From SXOA01 sp051004015 (GTDB lineage: Bacteria; Planctomycetota; Planctomycetia; Pirellulales; Pirellulaceae): 64,000 bases of DNA. Made by a program: the position numbers and the translations under genes. The stretch covers positions 21,308-85,307 of the forward strand of contig JBPCKT010000138.1 in assembly GCA_051004015.1 (NCBI GenBank), in the 5' to 3' direction. The stretch's first letter is position 1. Each line of letters begins with the position of its first letter. Shown piece after piece: positions 8,475 to 16,842 of this stretch. The notes beneath the pieces were generated by a model. The model was not told the DNA's origin. It did not search any database and worked only from the letters and a program-made list of their open reading frames with translations.

Positions 8475-10790
8475 ATGATGCCTCCTGAAATTGACATTTC
8501 GATTGTGATGCCCGCGCATCGTGAAGGGGCGATTTTGCATCGCTCCCTGCGCAGCGCCGAGGCCGCGATGGACGATGCTGAGCGGGCTGGGTTGGCGTGC
8601 GAGTTGATCGTGGTGCTGGACCGCGCCGATGAAGTGACGCGGGGATATCTGCAGCGGCTGCCCAGCCGCCGCCGGCGGGTTATCGAAGCCAATTGTGGTG
8701 ATCCGGGCATGGCGAGAAATCACGGCGTGGCCGCTGCCCGCGGCCGCTATATCGCATTCTTGGACGCTGACGATCTTTTCGGCGAGAACTGGCTGACGGC
8801 CGCCTGGCGGCAATCCCAGCAGCAGCCGAACGAGCCTGTCATCCTGCACGCCGAATATAACGTCGTTTTCGACGCCGAGAATTGTTTCGCGCAGTATCAA
8901 TCCTCCACGCAAGCCGATTTTTCGCCGCTCAACCTGGTGGGCTGCAACCCTTGGTCGATCCTGCTGTTCTTTCCCCGGGCGCTGTTTGAGGCCCGGCAGT
9001 TCGTGTTCATCTCCCGCAGCAGCTCGCGTTCTGAAAATTTGGGGTACGCATTCGAGGATTGGCACTGGATCGCCGAGCAACTGGCGCTGGGAGTGCCCGT
9101 CCAGATTGTCCGGGGAACTTGTAACTTCATTCGTCGTAAGACCCGCGATTCCATCCTGGCAATCGACGCCAGCGGCAGCAGACTATTGCCCCCCACCATG
9201 CTCCTGCAGCCGGAGTTGTTCGGTCCTCGCGGCAATTGCCTGGCTCCGGCGGAAGCACGGTTTGTCAGCGCCGCTCCTGCCGGCTCGGCAGTCGCGGCGG
9301 CGCTCACATTCAGAGGTCCTGTTGACCAGGCCGTCGTTAAGCCAAACCCGTCTGGCAAGCTTTGGAAGAGCGTGCAAAAGCGTTGGAGTAAAATCAGGCA
9401 AAAACTAGACAAGCTACGCAGCAAGATTTCCCGACGATGGCAACCAGGGAACTATCGGAATCCGCCGAAAGTCAGCGCGCCGCCTTGGATGTGGGAGATC
9501 ACTGCCGCGGCCCATCGAATTGAGCCGCGAGTTTTTCCCAGCGAGGAACGATTTGAGCAATTCGGGGACTGGACGCGGATGGCCCCGTTGCAGGCAGCAG
9601 CGTATTACGAGTGCTGCCAGTACATCCGCAAGAAGCCAACCCACGTGCTGCTGGCACCGTGGCTGAAGACGGGTGGATCGGACTTGGAGACGCTCAACTA
9701 CGCTCGGGCCATTGTGGAGGCCTCGACGGACAATCACGTCCTCGTCATTGCGACCGAGGATGCGGACTCGCCGTGGGCAGAGCGTTTGCCGCCGCCAGCC
9801 GATTTCATGCCGCTGGGGAAACATGTTCGCAACTGCCTCCCGGCGGAGTGGCGGCACCTCCTGGGCACCTTGCTGGTGCAGGCCGGTCCGCGGGTGATTC
9901 ACAACATGAACTCCGCGCTGGGCTATGAAGTCTTCGCGGCGAGCGGAGCGGCGCTGCGGAACCAAAGCCGCCTCTTCGCCTCGGTCTTCTGCGAAGAGAT
10001 CCTGCCGGATGGGCGAATCGCGGGTTATGCGTTTAAGGAGGTGCCGGATTGCTTCGAACACTTGGAGGCCGTGTTCGCCGACAATCGCCGCATCCTGGAT
10101 GTGCTGCAGAGTTATTTTGGATTCCCCGCGGAACGACTCTTCACGCACTATCAGCCCATCGAACCCGCGGAAACCATTCTTCCCAGGCAGAACGCAACAT
10201 TGGAAGTGCTGTGGGCAGGCCGGTTGGACCGGCAAAAGCGCCCCGATTTGCTCGCGAGAATTGCCGCCGGGTTGCTTGGCGAGAGGATCCAATTCACGGT
10301 TTATGGAAGCGCGATTTTGGGAGGCGATCCGGCGGTTCGTGAACTTGCGAATCTTTCCAATGTGCGGATGCGAGGTTCGTTCTCGTCGTTCGCGGAGTTG
10401 CCGCATGCGGAATTCGACCTGTTGCTGCACACGGCCCAATGGGAAGGCTTGCCGAATGTCCTTTTAGAAGCGCTGGCCCGCGGCCTGCCTGTGATGGCAG
10501 CGGATGTCGGCGGCGTAGGGGAATTGGTGGTCAACGGACATACCGGTGTCCTGGTCAGTCCCTTCGACGATGTAGATGGCTATTGCGACGCCCTCCGCCG
10601 TCTTGCTGCGGATCGCGGATCATTGACTCGACTGGCGCGGGCGGGAGCGGACTGTTTGCGGATAAGGCATCACCGCGATGCTTTTCAAGCGATGCTGGCC
10701 CTCGTGCCGGGTTACCTGTCGGCGGATGAGGGCAAATTCTCGTCGCTGAAATCCACGATGACTGCTGCCGCTTGCCGGCTGGTGGCCTAA
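8475..10790 (+). CDS. Bifunctional glycosyltransferase: GT2 domain followed by GT4 domain
   Basis: This protein of about 771 residues joins two sugar transferases of different fold. The N-terminal GT-A domain has ISIVMPAHREGAILHRSL, CELIVVLDRAD and GMARNHGVAAARGRYIAFLDADDLF. A basic linker around residues 300-345 (KSVQKRWSKIRQKLDKLRSK) separates it from a GT-B domain. The GT-B half has EVLWAGRLDRQKRPDLLARIA and the nucleotide-sugar motif EFDLLLHTAQWEGLPNVLLEALARGLPVMAADVGGVGELV. TTG at 8445 is in frame, but ATG 8475/8478 sits directly before the first strand. Two sequential additions in one chain could build a disaccharide, which is inference. Confidence 0.88.
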   Translation: MMPPEIDISIVMPAHREGAILHRSLRSAEAAMDDAERAGLACELIVVLDRADEVTRGYLQRLPSRRRRVIEANCGDPGMARNHGVAAARGRYIAFLDADDLFGENWLTAAWRQSQQQPNEPVILHAEYNVVFDAENCFAQYQSSTQADFSPLNLVGCNPWSILLFFPRALFEARQFVFISRSSSRSENLGYAFEDWHWIAEQLALGVPVQIVRGTCNFIRRKTRDSILAIDASGSRLLPPTMLLQPELFGPRGNCLAPAEARFVSAAPAGSAVAAALTFRGPVDQAVVKPNPSGKLWKSVQKRWSKIRQKLDKLRSKISRRWQPGNYRNPPKVSAPPWMWEITAAAHRIEPRVFPSEERFEQFGDWTRMAPLQAAAYYECCQYIRKKPTHVLLAPWLKTGGSDLETLNYARAIVEASTDNHVLVIATEDADSPWAERLPPPADFMPLGKHVRNCLPAEWRHLLGTLLVQAGPRVIHNMNSALGYEVFAASGAALRNQSRLFASVFCEEILPDGRIAGYAFKEVPDCFEHLEAVFADNRRILDVLQSYFGFPAERLFTHYQPIEPAETILPRQNATLEVLWAGRLDRQKRPDLLARIAAGLLGERIQFTVYGSAILGGDPAVRELANLSNVRMRGSFSSFAELPHAEFDLLLHTAQWEGLPNVLLEALARGLPVMAADVGGVGELVVNGHTGVLVSPFDDVDGYCDALRRLAADRGSLTRLARAGADCLRIRHHRDAFQAMLALVPGYLSADEGKFSSLKSTMTAAACRLVA

Positions 10791-10840
10791 GAGAACCAAG
10801 ACCGGAGGATGGTGAAGTTGAATTCTGCCGAGACTTGCGA

Positions 10841-11893
10841 ATGACTAAGCACGCTCTACCAGCCAGTTCGAACACGGTGGTCGTCGTCAGCGCCAGCGAC
10901 AACGGCTACGCGATGCCGCTGGCGGTGACAATCCGCTCCGCGCTCGCCAATCTCGCGGCGGACCGCCGGATGCAGCTTTATGTTTTGGACGGCGGGATTG
11001 ATGAAACGAACAAACGCCGGCTGCTGGAATCCTGGAAGGACTCTCGGCTCACCGTGCAGTTCGTGAAGCCCGATATGTCGCTCGTGCAGGGGTTGATGGT
11101 CAGCGAGCATGTCAATATCGTCACGTACCTGCGGCTGCTCATGCCGTACGTCTTGCCAACCCATGTGCGGCGGGCTATTTATCTCGATGCCGATCTGGCG
11201 GTCCTTCGGGACCTGGGGGAGATGTGGGATCTCGATCAAGCCGGCTCGCCATGCCTGGCCACGCAGGACATCGCCGCGCCGTGCATCAATGCGGCGGTAT
11301 CTCTCTCCACGTTTGAACGCTGCAAGAACCATCTGGCGGCTCATATGCCGATCATGAATTACCGCGAGCTCGGCCTGCCCGAGGACGGCAAATACTTTAA
11401 CGGTGGAGTGCTGGTGGTGGACTTGGAGATGTGGCGGCGGGAGAACCTGGCGAAAAAAATGTTGCGAGTGCTGCGCGACCACAAGGAGCACGTCCTGTGG
11501 TGGGACCAGTACGCTCTCAACGTGGTCCTCGCCGGCCGCTGGAAAGAGATCGACCTGCGCTGGAACCAGAACGCCCACATCCACGTCTACCCGACCTGGC
11601 AACACAGCCCGCTCGACCGTGAAATCTTTCTGCGGCTGCGGGACGATCCCTGGATCGTGCATTTCTGCTCTCCCGCCAAGCCGTGGCATTACTTCTGCGA
11701 GCATCCCAGCACCCGCGTCTTCCGCAAGCACTTGAAGCAGACCGCCTGGCGGGATTGGAAGCCCGCGGTGCCGGAAGATTATCTGCGGAAGCTCTGGAAA
11801 TTCCACGTCACGCCGATTCGACGCCAGCTCAAGAGCTATGAGAAGCAGGTGCGTGAAGTGCTTAAGCCCTTGCGGCGGAGAAAGGCGGCATAG
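10841..11893 (+). CDS. Family 8 glycosyltransferase
   Basis: This is a 350-residue retaining GT-A enzyme. It shows the family order: VVVVSASDNGYAMPLAVTIRSAL, YVLDGGID, NIVTYLRLLMPYVLP, the DxD in AIYLDADLAVL, the GKYFNGGVLVVDLEMWR loop, WWDQYALNVVL and the late IVHFCSPAKPWH motif that binds UDP. All elements are intact. ATG 10841 replaces an earlier in-frame ATG at 10772, which lies inside the preceding gene. The stop overlaps the next gene's GTG by one base (TAGTG), so the pair is translationally coupled. GT8 members commonly add glucose or galactose in lipopolysaccharide-like glycans; the sugar here is not known. Confidence 0.92.
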   Translation: MTKHALPASSNTVVVVSASDNGYAMPLAVTIRSALANLAADRRMQLYVLDGGIDETNKRRLLESWKDSRLTVQFVKPDMSLVQGLMVSEHVNIVTYLRLLMPYVLPTHVRRAIYLDADLAVLRDLGEMWDLDQAGSPCLATQDIAAPCINAAVSLSTFERCKNHLAAHMPIMNYRELGLPEDGKYFNGGVLVVDLEMWRRENLAKKMLRVLRDHKEHVLWWDQYALNVVLAGRWKEIDLRWNQNAHIHVYPTWQHSPLDREIFLRLRDDPWIVHFCSPAKPWHYFCEHPSTRVFRKHLKQTAWRDWKPAVPEDYLRKLWKFHVTPIRRQLKSYEKQVREVLKPLRRRKAA

Positions 11894-13071
11894 TGTCCTC
11901 TCCTCAAATCTCCATCATCGTCTGCACTTACCAGCGTCCCGCAAATCTGCGGCGCGTGCTGGCTTCCATTGCCGGGCAGCGGGGCGTCGATGGTAAGTTC
12001 GAAGTCGTCGTCGCGGACGACGGCTCCAAGGATGAAACGCCGCAGGTCGTCGAGCAGTTCCGAAATTCGGTCCGCTTCCCTGTCCACTTCACCACGCATC
12101 CCCACAGCGGCTTTTGTCCGGGACGGGCTCGGAACGAAGGTGTCGCCGCCAGCTGCGGGGAATATGTGCTACTGCTCGATGGCGACTGCATGCTGCCCCG
12201 GGACCACGTGCGAGTTCAACTGGCCAGGAGGCTGCCAGGGGTGGTCCGCGTGGGAGACAGCATTCGGCTCGATCGGGGGCCGTCCGCCAGCGTCTCGGTG
12301 GAGTTCGCCGCGCGCGGCCGGCTGTCGCGAGTCGCATCGCTGGCGGAATGCGCGCGGATCAAGCTGCGGGCGGTCAAGAGCACTTTCTACAACCTCCGCA
12401 ACCATCCTGATCGCCCGCGGCTCATCGCCAATAACGTAGCCCTCTGGAAAAAGGACTACGAGCGGGTCAACGGCTTTGACCAAAGTTACGTCGGCTGGGG
12501 AGCCGAAGACGACGATTTCGGCTTCCGGCTCCGCCGCGCGGGTTTGCAGTTGCGGACCATTCTGTGGTGGACGACGTGTTATCACCTGTGGCACCCGAAG
12601 GATCCCTCCGCGCCGGCCGGCCGCACGGGGGGCGACAACTACAACTATCTTCGCCGTGGATTTCACCTCATCAAGTGCTGCGACGGCCTGGTGAAGCGAA
12701 CCTGGCAAGACCTCTCCTTGGCCGCGGCCGGCCCGCTCCCCACCAGCAGCGTGCTCCGGCAGGTCTTCAGCGCTTCACGGCCCCGTTTCGTCGCCGATGG
12801 GCCGGCGGAAGTGGAAGTCCTCTTCACGCCCGGACCCGGCGCATTCACCGGCCGCGCCCAGTGCAACATCCTCGTCGCCCTCGATCATTCCGCGGACTCA
12901 CTGCTCGCCGCCCCTGAAGCTCATCTCGTTCTGAGCAACGACCCTCTTCCCGGAGTTCCCACCGAGCGCCAGTTCTCGCTCTCTCAGTGGGAGGCCACCA
13001 TGAGCCACCTGATGTTCAACAGCAGCCCCACCGAACAGCCGCGGAACGTGCAACTGCCAGTGGCGGCTTAA
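11893..13071 (+). CDS. Family 2 glycosyltransferase with galactosyltransferase-like C-terminal motif
   Basis: This 392-residue protein starts at GTG 11893 overlapping the previous stop. N-terminal motifs are ISIIVCTYQRPANLRRVL and FEVVVADDGSKDET; DxD is LLLDGDCML. NGFDQSYVGWGAEDDDFGFRLRRAG matches the C-terminal catalytic element of galactosyl and chondroitin-type transferases. About 115 C-terminal residues (from about 280) contain a beta-rich stretch I do not recognise. It is the last gene of the glycan run, meeting the convergent GH97 gene 46 bases later. Confidence 0.88.
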   Translation: MSSPQISIIVCTYQRPANLRRVLASIAGQRGVDGKFEVVVADDGSKDETPQVVEQFRNSVRFPVHFTTHPHSGFCPGRARNEGVAASCGEYVLLLDGDCMLPRDHVRVQLARRLPGVVRVGDSIRLDRGPSASVSVEFAARGRLSRVASLAECARIKLRAVKSTFYNLRNHPDRPRLIANNVALWKKDYERVNGFDQSYVGWGAEDDDFGFRLRRAGLQLRTILWWTTCYHLWHPKDPSAPAGRTGGDNYNYLRRGFHLIKCCDGLVKRTWQDLSLAAAGPLPTSSVLRQVFSASRPRFVADGPAEVEVLFTPGPGAFTGRAQCNILVALDHSADSLLAAPEAHLVLSNDPLPGVPTERQFSLSQWEATMSHLMFNSSPTEQPRNVQLPVAA

Positions 13072-13116
13072 TCGGAGGGTGCAAAAGCGGTGCATGATTG
13101 CGCGCCGCTCTCCACA

Positions 13117-15120
13117 TCAGGGCCCGGTTTTCACCAGTCTCGCCGCAAACCCGCCGGAACGGGGGATCGTAACCCCGAGCGTATCGTTTGCCGAAACCGT
13201 TTTCTTGCGGATGGTCAGGGACGTTGGCCCGCCGGCGGGATCATCCAGATACAACTCCGCCGTGAATGTCCCTTTTCCCAGGAAGTCGAGCGGCAGATCG
13301 AGCTTCCGCTCTTGCGCCGCCGTCATGCCGCCGAAATACCAGGCGTCTCCGCGGCGGCGGGTGATCACCAGGCACCGGCCCAGTTCGGCGTGCAGCACCC
13401 GCGTCTCGTCCCAGGTCGCGGGAACCTGCACCATGAACTTCAGTCCCGGCTGGCCGCGGTATGCCGCCGGGTAGTCCGCCATCATGGACAGGTGGTTCTG
13501 ATAAACGACGTACATGGCCAGTTGATGCCCGCGCGTGCCTTGAACGGGCGGGGCCACGTCGCGAAATTTGTAGTTCTCGGGCAGCACACTCCTCATGCCC
13601 CCCTGATGGTAGTCGAGCGGGCCGGCGAGCATCCGCACGAAGGCGATGTCGAGATTGTGTTCCGGCGGAGTGCCTCGCACCCCCGCCGGCTGCCACTTGT
13701 TGTACTCCTGGTTGAGGGCCGCCTCGTAGGACAGCACGTTCGGCCATGTCCGCTCCATGCCGGTTGGCTTGTAGGCTCCGTGCCAGGTGACCGTCAGATG
13801 GTGTTTCGCGGCCTTCTCGGCGACCTCGTGATACCAACGGACCATCTCCTGGTCGTCGCGGTCCATGAAGTCGATCATCACCCCCTCGATTCCCCACTCC
13901 TCGTATTTCCGTAATGCTTCGTCGAGCTGCGGCTTCAAGGCTTTCCAGTGCATCCACAGCCGCAGCCGAATGCCTTTCTCCTTGCTATACCGCAGGAGCT
14001 CCGGCATGTCGATCGAAGGGGCGGCTTTGGTGACATTGGTGGGGCCGTTGGGACTGATCGGGCCGCCGTACCAGGCGATGTCGAGCCCGTCAAGCGAATG
14101 ATAAGGGATGCCCTGCTCGGCACAGAAGTCGATGTAGTGCTTCATCGTGGCGGTGTTCACGCCCGGCTCGAAATCGACTCCTTCGAGCACGTAGTGGTTC
14201 CACCAAGGGAAGGTCGTCTTGCCCGGCTTGATCCAGGAAATGTCCTTGATCGCCGGCGGGTCGCTGAGGTTGAACACCAGGTTCGATTCAATGAGCCGGC
14301 CGGGATTGTCGGCGATCATCATCACTCGCCACGGCGACTGGAACGGCGTCTTACCAATTACTTTCGCTCCATCCTTCCGCCCCGGCAGCGGGGAGAGCTT
14401 TGCAACCAGCACCCCCGGCGCTCCGTCCATGCCGGAGAGATACATTCCGGCGTAGTCGGTCAGATTCGCCTCCGTCACGGCCAGCCACACCTTCTTTGGG
14501 TGTTCGAGCAAGAGCGGCAGCGCGACGAGCAGGTCCGGGCGGATCTCCGAGACGCGGAGGGATTTGTAATACCATTCGTAGGACGTTGTGTAGCTACTTA
14601 GCGGCAGGACCTTCGCCATTGGATCGTCCTTGAACGATAGCCGCGTATGCTCGTCGGTGATGGTGAATTCGCCCAGCGTTTTCTGGTCGGGAATCAGATA
14701 ACGGAAGGCAACGCCGTCGTTGAAAGCCCGGAATGCGATACCAAGCTTCCGATGGGGAGTCGCCGATTCTTGGAGCGACACGACCAGTTCGTTGTGCTGA
14801 TCCCGCGCCGCCGACGCCTTCCCGACGTGGATCGCATAAGTTTCGTCTCGGCTTGAGCGCTGGACATCAACGACCTTCAACTTCTCGCGGAGCGGCCCGG
14901 AAGGGGCAAATTCCAGCCCGAGCGTTCCCGCGGCCACTGGCGTGTCGCGGAACACGACGTCGAAGGCCGGCTGACCCTGCTCCGCAAGCTGGAACGTCAC
15001 CCGCAATCGGCCATCCGGAGATTCCAGCGTCAGCGGCTTGGCAGGGTCATCCGCCGCCGCGAGCGGCAAGAAGCAGATTGGCAGCAGGAGTACAAACGGC
15101 AACCAGGCAAGCTTGATCAT
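13117..15120 (-). CDS. GH97-family glycoside hydrolase, secreted
   Basis: This 667-residue protein begins with a signal peptide (MIKLAWLPFVLLLPICFLPLA, cleavage near AAADD). The N-terminal beta-sandwich starts LTLESPDGRLRVTF. The TIM-barrel contains the family signatures HYIDFCAEQGIPYHSLDG, VMIDFMDRDDQEMVRWYHEVAEKAA and HGAYKPTGMERTWPNVLSYEA. GH97 enzymes are alpha-glucosidases or alpha-galactosidases, calcium dependent, acting in the periplasm or outside. Whether this member is inverting or retaining cannot be settled by eye. It is single-gene and convergent with the glycan locus, and may trim a polysaccharide; that link is inferred from position only. Confidence 0.9.
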   Translation of the reverse strand: MIKLAWLPFVLLLPICFLPLAAADDPAKPLTLESPDGRLRVTFQLAEQGQPAFDVVFRDTPVAAGTLGLEFAPSGPLREKLKVVDVQRSSRDETYAIHVGKASAARDQHNELVVSLQESATPHRKLGIAFRAFNDGVAFRYLIPDQKTLGEFTITDEHTRLSFKDDPMAKVLPLSSYTTSYEWYYKSLRVSEIRPDLLVALPLLLEHPKKVWLAVTEANLTDYAGMYLSGMDGAPGVLVAKLSPLPGRKDGAKVIGKTPFQSPWRVMMIADNPGRLIESNLVFNLSDPPAIKDISWIKPGKTTFPWWNHYVLEGVDFEPGVNTATMKHYIDFCAEQGIPYHSLDGLDIAWYGGPISPNGPTNVTKAAPSIDMPELLRYSKEKGIRLRLWMHWKALKPQLDEALRKYEEWGIEGVMIDFMDRDDQEMVRWYHEVAEKAAKHHLTVTWHGAYKPTGMERTWPNVLSYEAALNQEYNKWQPAGVRGTPPEHNLDIAFVRMLAGPLDYHQGGMRSVLPENYKFRDVAPPVQGTRGHQLAMYVVYQNHLSMMADYPAAYRGQPGLKFMVQVPATWDETRVLHAELGRCLVITRRRGDAWYFGGMTAAQERKLDLPLDFLGKGTFTAELYLDDPAGGPTSLTIRKKTVSANDTLGVTIPRSGGFAARLVKTGP

Positions 15121-15201
15121 GTCGGTCTCGTGAGGGGAAGGACTGGGCCTTCAACCTATCGAGGCTTGCCGGGGCCAACAAGCAGCGAGAGCCCGCATTT
15201 C

Positions 15202-15429
15202 TCACACCGCGGAGCCGACGACCTCCAGGCAGTTGTCAATGAGCTCCACCCCCTCGACGCGGCGAAGGTGCTCCTGGGCCATCTGCTTCTGATACCAGGT
15301 GCTGACGTTGCCACGGAGAATGACGCGGCCGCCGTCGGTTTCGAAGCGGAGCGTGCGGCCGGTGAGATAGGGATTGGTGACCAGGGCGTTATCAACGCGG
15401 TCGGCCAGGGAGGAAGAGAAAGTGCTCAT
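15202..15429 (-). CDS. Small BON-domain protein
   Basis: This 75-residue protein starts at ATG 15429. The sequence RVDNALVTNPYLTGRTLRFETDGGRVILRGNVSTWYQKQMAQEHLRRVEGVELIDNCLEV follows the BON pattern: helix, two strands with the central GG-V-L-G-V turn, helix, and final VxxVxN-like strand. BON domains bind phospholipid surfaces or act in osmotic-stress proteins. No signal peptide is visible, so it is probably cytoplasmic. An in-frame start at 15501 would add an unlikely basic leader. Its function here is not known. Confidence 0.75.
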   Translation of the reverse strand: MSTFSSSLADRVDNALVTNPYLTGRTLRFETDGGRVILRGNVSTWYQKQMAQEHLRRVEGVELIDNCLEVVGSAV

Positions 15430-15621
15430 GGGTGGAAACCTGGGTGTCACACGAAGGCGCGGCGATGTCAGTGTCTTCAGACTTATCGAGCCGCGGTTCA
15501 AGCTGGGTAAAGTTTTCCGCCTGCGGCCCGCGGAAAAAACACAGTGCTGCGGGAATCCTTGACGACTGTGCGGAACATGCGGGCAGCGGATTCACTTGCC
15601 GCACCGACCCAGGAGCTTTCC

Positions 15622-15939
15622 ATGCACCAAGATCCCATCTTTGCCGATAATGAGGGTTCAAGTCCGAGCCTCCCTCGCTCCCCCTGGCAAGTCATGTTTG
15701 ACGCAAACGTATACTACTGTTGGTTTTGCGACGCCCACCGCCGCGGCATTCCCGGGGTTGCCGGCACGCACATTTGCCCCCGCTGCAATAAGGATTTGAG
15801 CGAAACCGCGCGGTTGACCAGGCACACCACCCCTACTGCGGGTGAGCCCGAGCGGCGGCCTATCTTCGCCATGAGCGTTGGCCATCCCGTCGCCAACAGT
15901 GCGCCGTCCTGGAGCGGAAGTGTTGCCGCGGCGTCATGA
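15622..15939 (+). CDS. Small zinc-ribbon hypothetical protein
   Basis: This is a 105-residue protein starting at ATG 15622 (AGGAG lies 7-8 bases upstream). Residues about 34-58 contain two CxxC pairs, YCWFCDAHRRG and HICPRCNKDL, spaced as in a single treble-clef or ribbon zinc site. The C-terminal half is Pro/Ser rich and looks disordered. No enzyme family is recognised. It is divergent from the BON gene. Binding to nucleic acid or protein through the ribbon is possible but unproven. Confidence 0.6.
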   Translation: MHQDPIFADNEGSSPSLPRSPWQVMFDANVYYCWFCDAHRRGIPGVAGTHICPRCNKDLSETARLTRHTTPTAGEPERRPIFAMSVGHPVANSAPSWSGSVAAAS

Positions 15940-16000
15940 AAGCGAACACTGGCAAAATGTGCCGGTTGTAGCGATTTTCTCGATTTGGCGAACTTTAACG

Positions 16001-16014
16001 TCCGATATATCGGA
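16001..16014. promoter_or_regulatory. Palindrome TCCGATATATCGGA, possible operator
   Basis: A perfect 14-base palindrome lies 63 bases before the start of the cysteine-rich lipoprotein gene. Its core CGATATATCG is repeated exactly at 52720-52729 inside the promoter of a PadR-type regulator gene. That suggests a shared regulator, though the core is short and AT-rich. Confidence 0.4.
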
Positions 16015-16076
16015 GGCACTGCTAACTCTGGTTGGCAGGCATTTCGACAGGGACCGCCACTTCAAAGGACTTCGCG

Positions 16077-16784
16077 ATGATTTCCCGGTGGGCACTTTTT
16101 GTCTGCGCTTCCGCACTGTTCGCCAGCGGCTGCTGCTGCCCGGACATGAGCGGCAGCGGGTGTGGAGTTGGCGGCTGTGGGCCTCGTCGCGGCGACGGTT
16201 CGCTCTTCTGCCGGCCGTATGAGCAGCGAATGGCCGATAGCAGTGCCAATCACTGTGGCAGTTGCAACACGCCCGTGGGCTGCTGCAACGGCGGCATCAA
16301 GGGCTGGCTCAACAACCAGGCCACCGGCTGCAAGGGCTGCGGTGACATGTACTGGGGCGAATGGATCAGCGATCCGCCGGACTGCTGCGATCCTTGTGAT
16401 CAGTGCGGCGGCTTCACCGGCAGCGGCGGCAATTGCTGCAAGACGAGTTGCCTGGAGCGCTTGTCGCGGATTTTCAACGGCTATCGCTATTGCCCCGGCG
16501 ACTGCGGCACGAGCTGCGGACTTCCCATGCTCGGCTGCAACCTTTGCGGCGGGGCCGGATGCGACTCTTGCGGTGGAAATGGCGGACACGCCGGGCATGA
16601 GATTCATGGCCACGCAGCCCCGCGCAGTGTCCTCGACCAAAACTGGGACGCCGCTCCCACTCCCAAGCCGACACCCGGCAAGCCGATTCACAAGGCGAAC
16701 ACGCACAGCATCAAGGTCGGCACGGGCCGGATGCCGGGCGGCAGCGGAAACGTGCGGCAAGCGAGCTATGAGTCGTGGCGGTAG
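16077..16784 (+). CDS. Cysteine- and glycine-rich lipoprotein
   Basis: This 235-residue protein has a lipoprotein signal (MISRWALFVCASALFASGC, lipobox ASGC). The mature part holds about 26 cysteines in about 150 residues, arranged as CC, CxxC and CGxC pairs with glycine spacers. A Cys-free tail of about 60 residues is rich in Pro, Lys and His. Proteins of this general look recur in planctomycetes, whose cell envelopes are rich in disulfide-linked protein; a structural or metal-binding envelope role is inferred. ATG 16077 places the signal peptide first; the in-frame ATG at 16032 would add 15 polar residues. Confidence 0.8.
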   Translation: MISRWALFVCASALFASGCCCPDMSGSGCGVGGCGPRRGDGSLFCRPYEQRMADSSANHCGSCNTPVGCCNGGIKGWLNNQATGCKGCGDMYWGEWISDPPDCCDPCDQCGGFTGSGGNCCKTSCLERLSRIFNGYRYCPGDCGTSCGLPMLGCNLCGGAGCDSCGGNGGHAGHEIHGHAAPRSVLDQNWDAAPTPKPTPGKPIHKANTHSIKVGTGRMPGGSGNVRQASYESWR

Positions 16785-16842
16785 GCAAGTTCAAGGTTCG
16801 TACTAAGTACCAAGCGCTGAGTACCGGGCTTGCCGCCACCCA

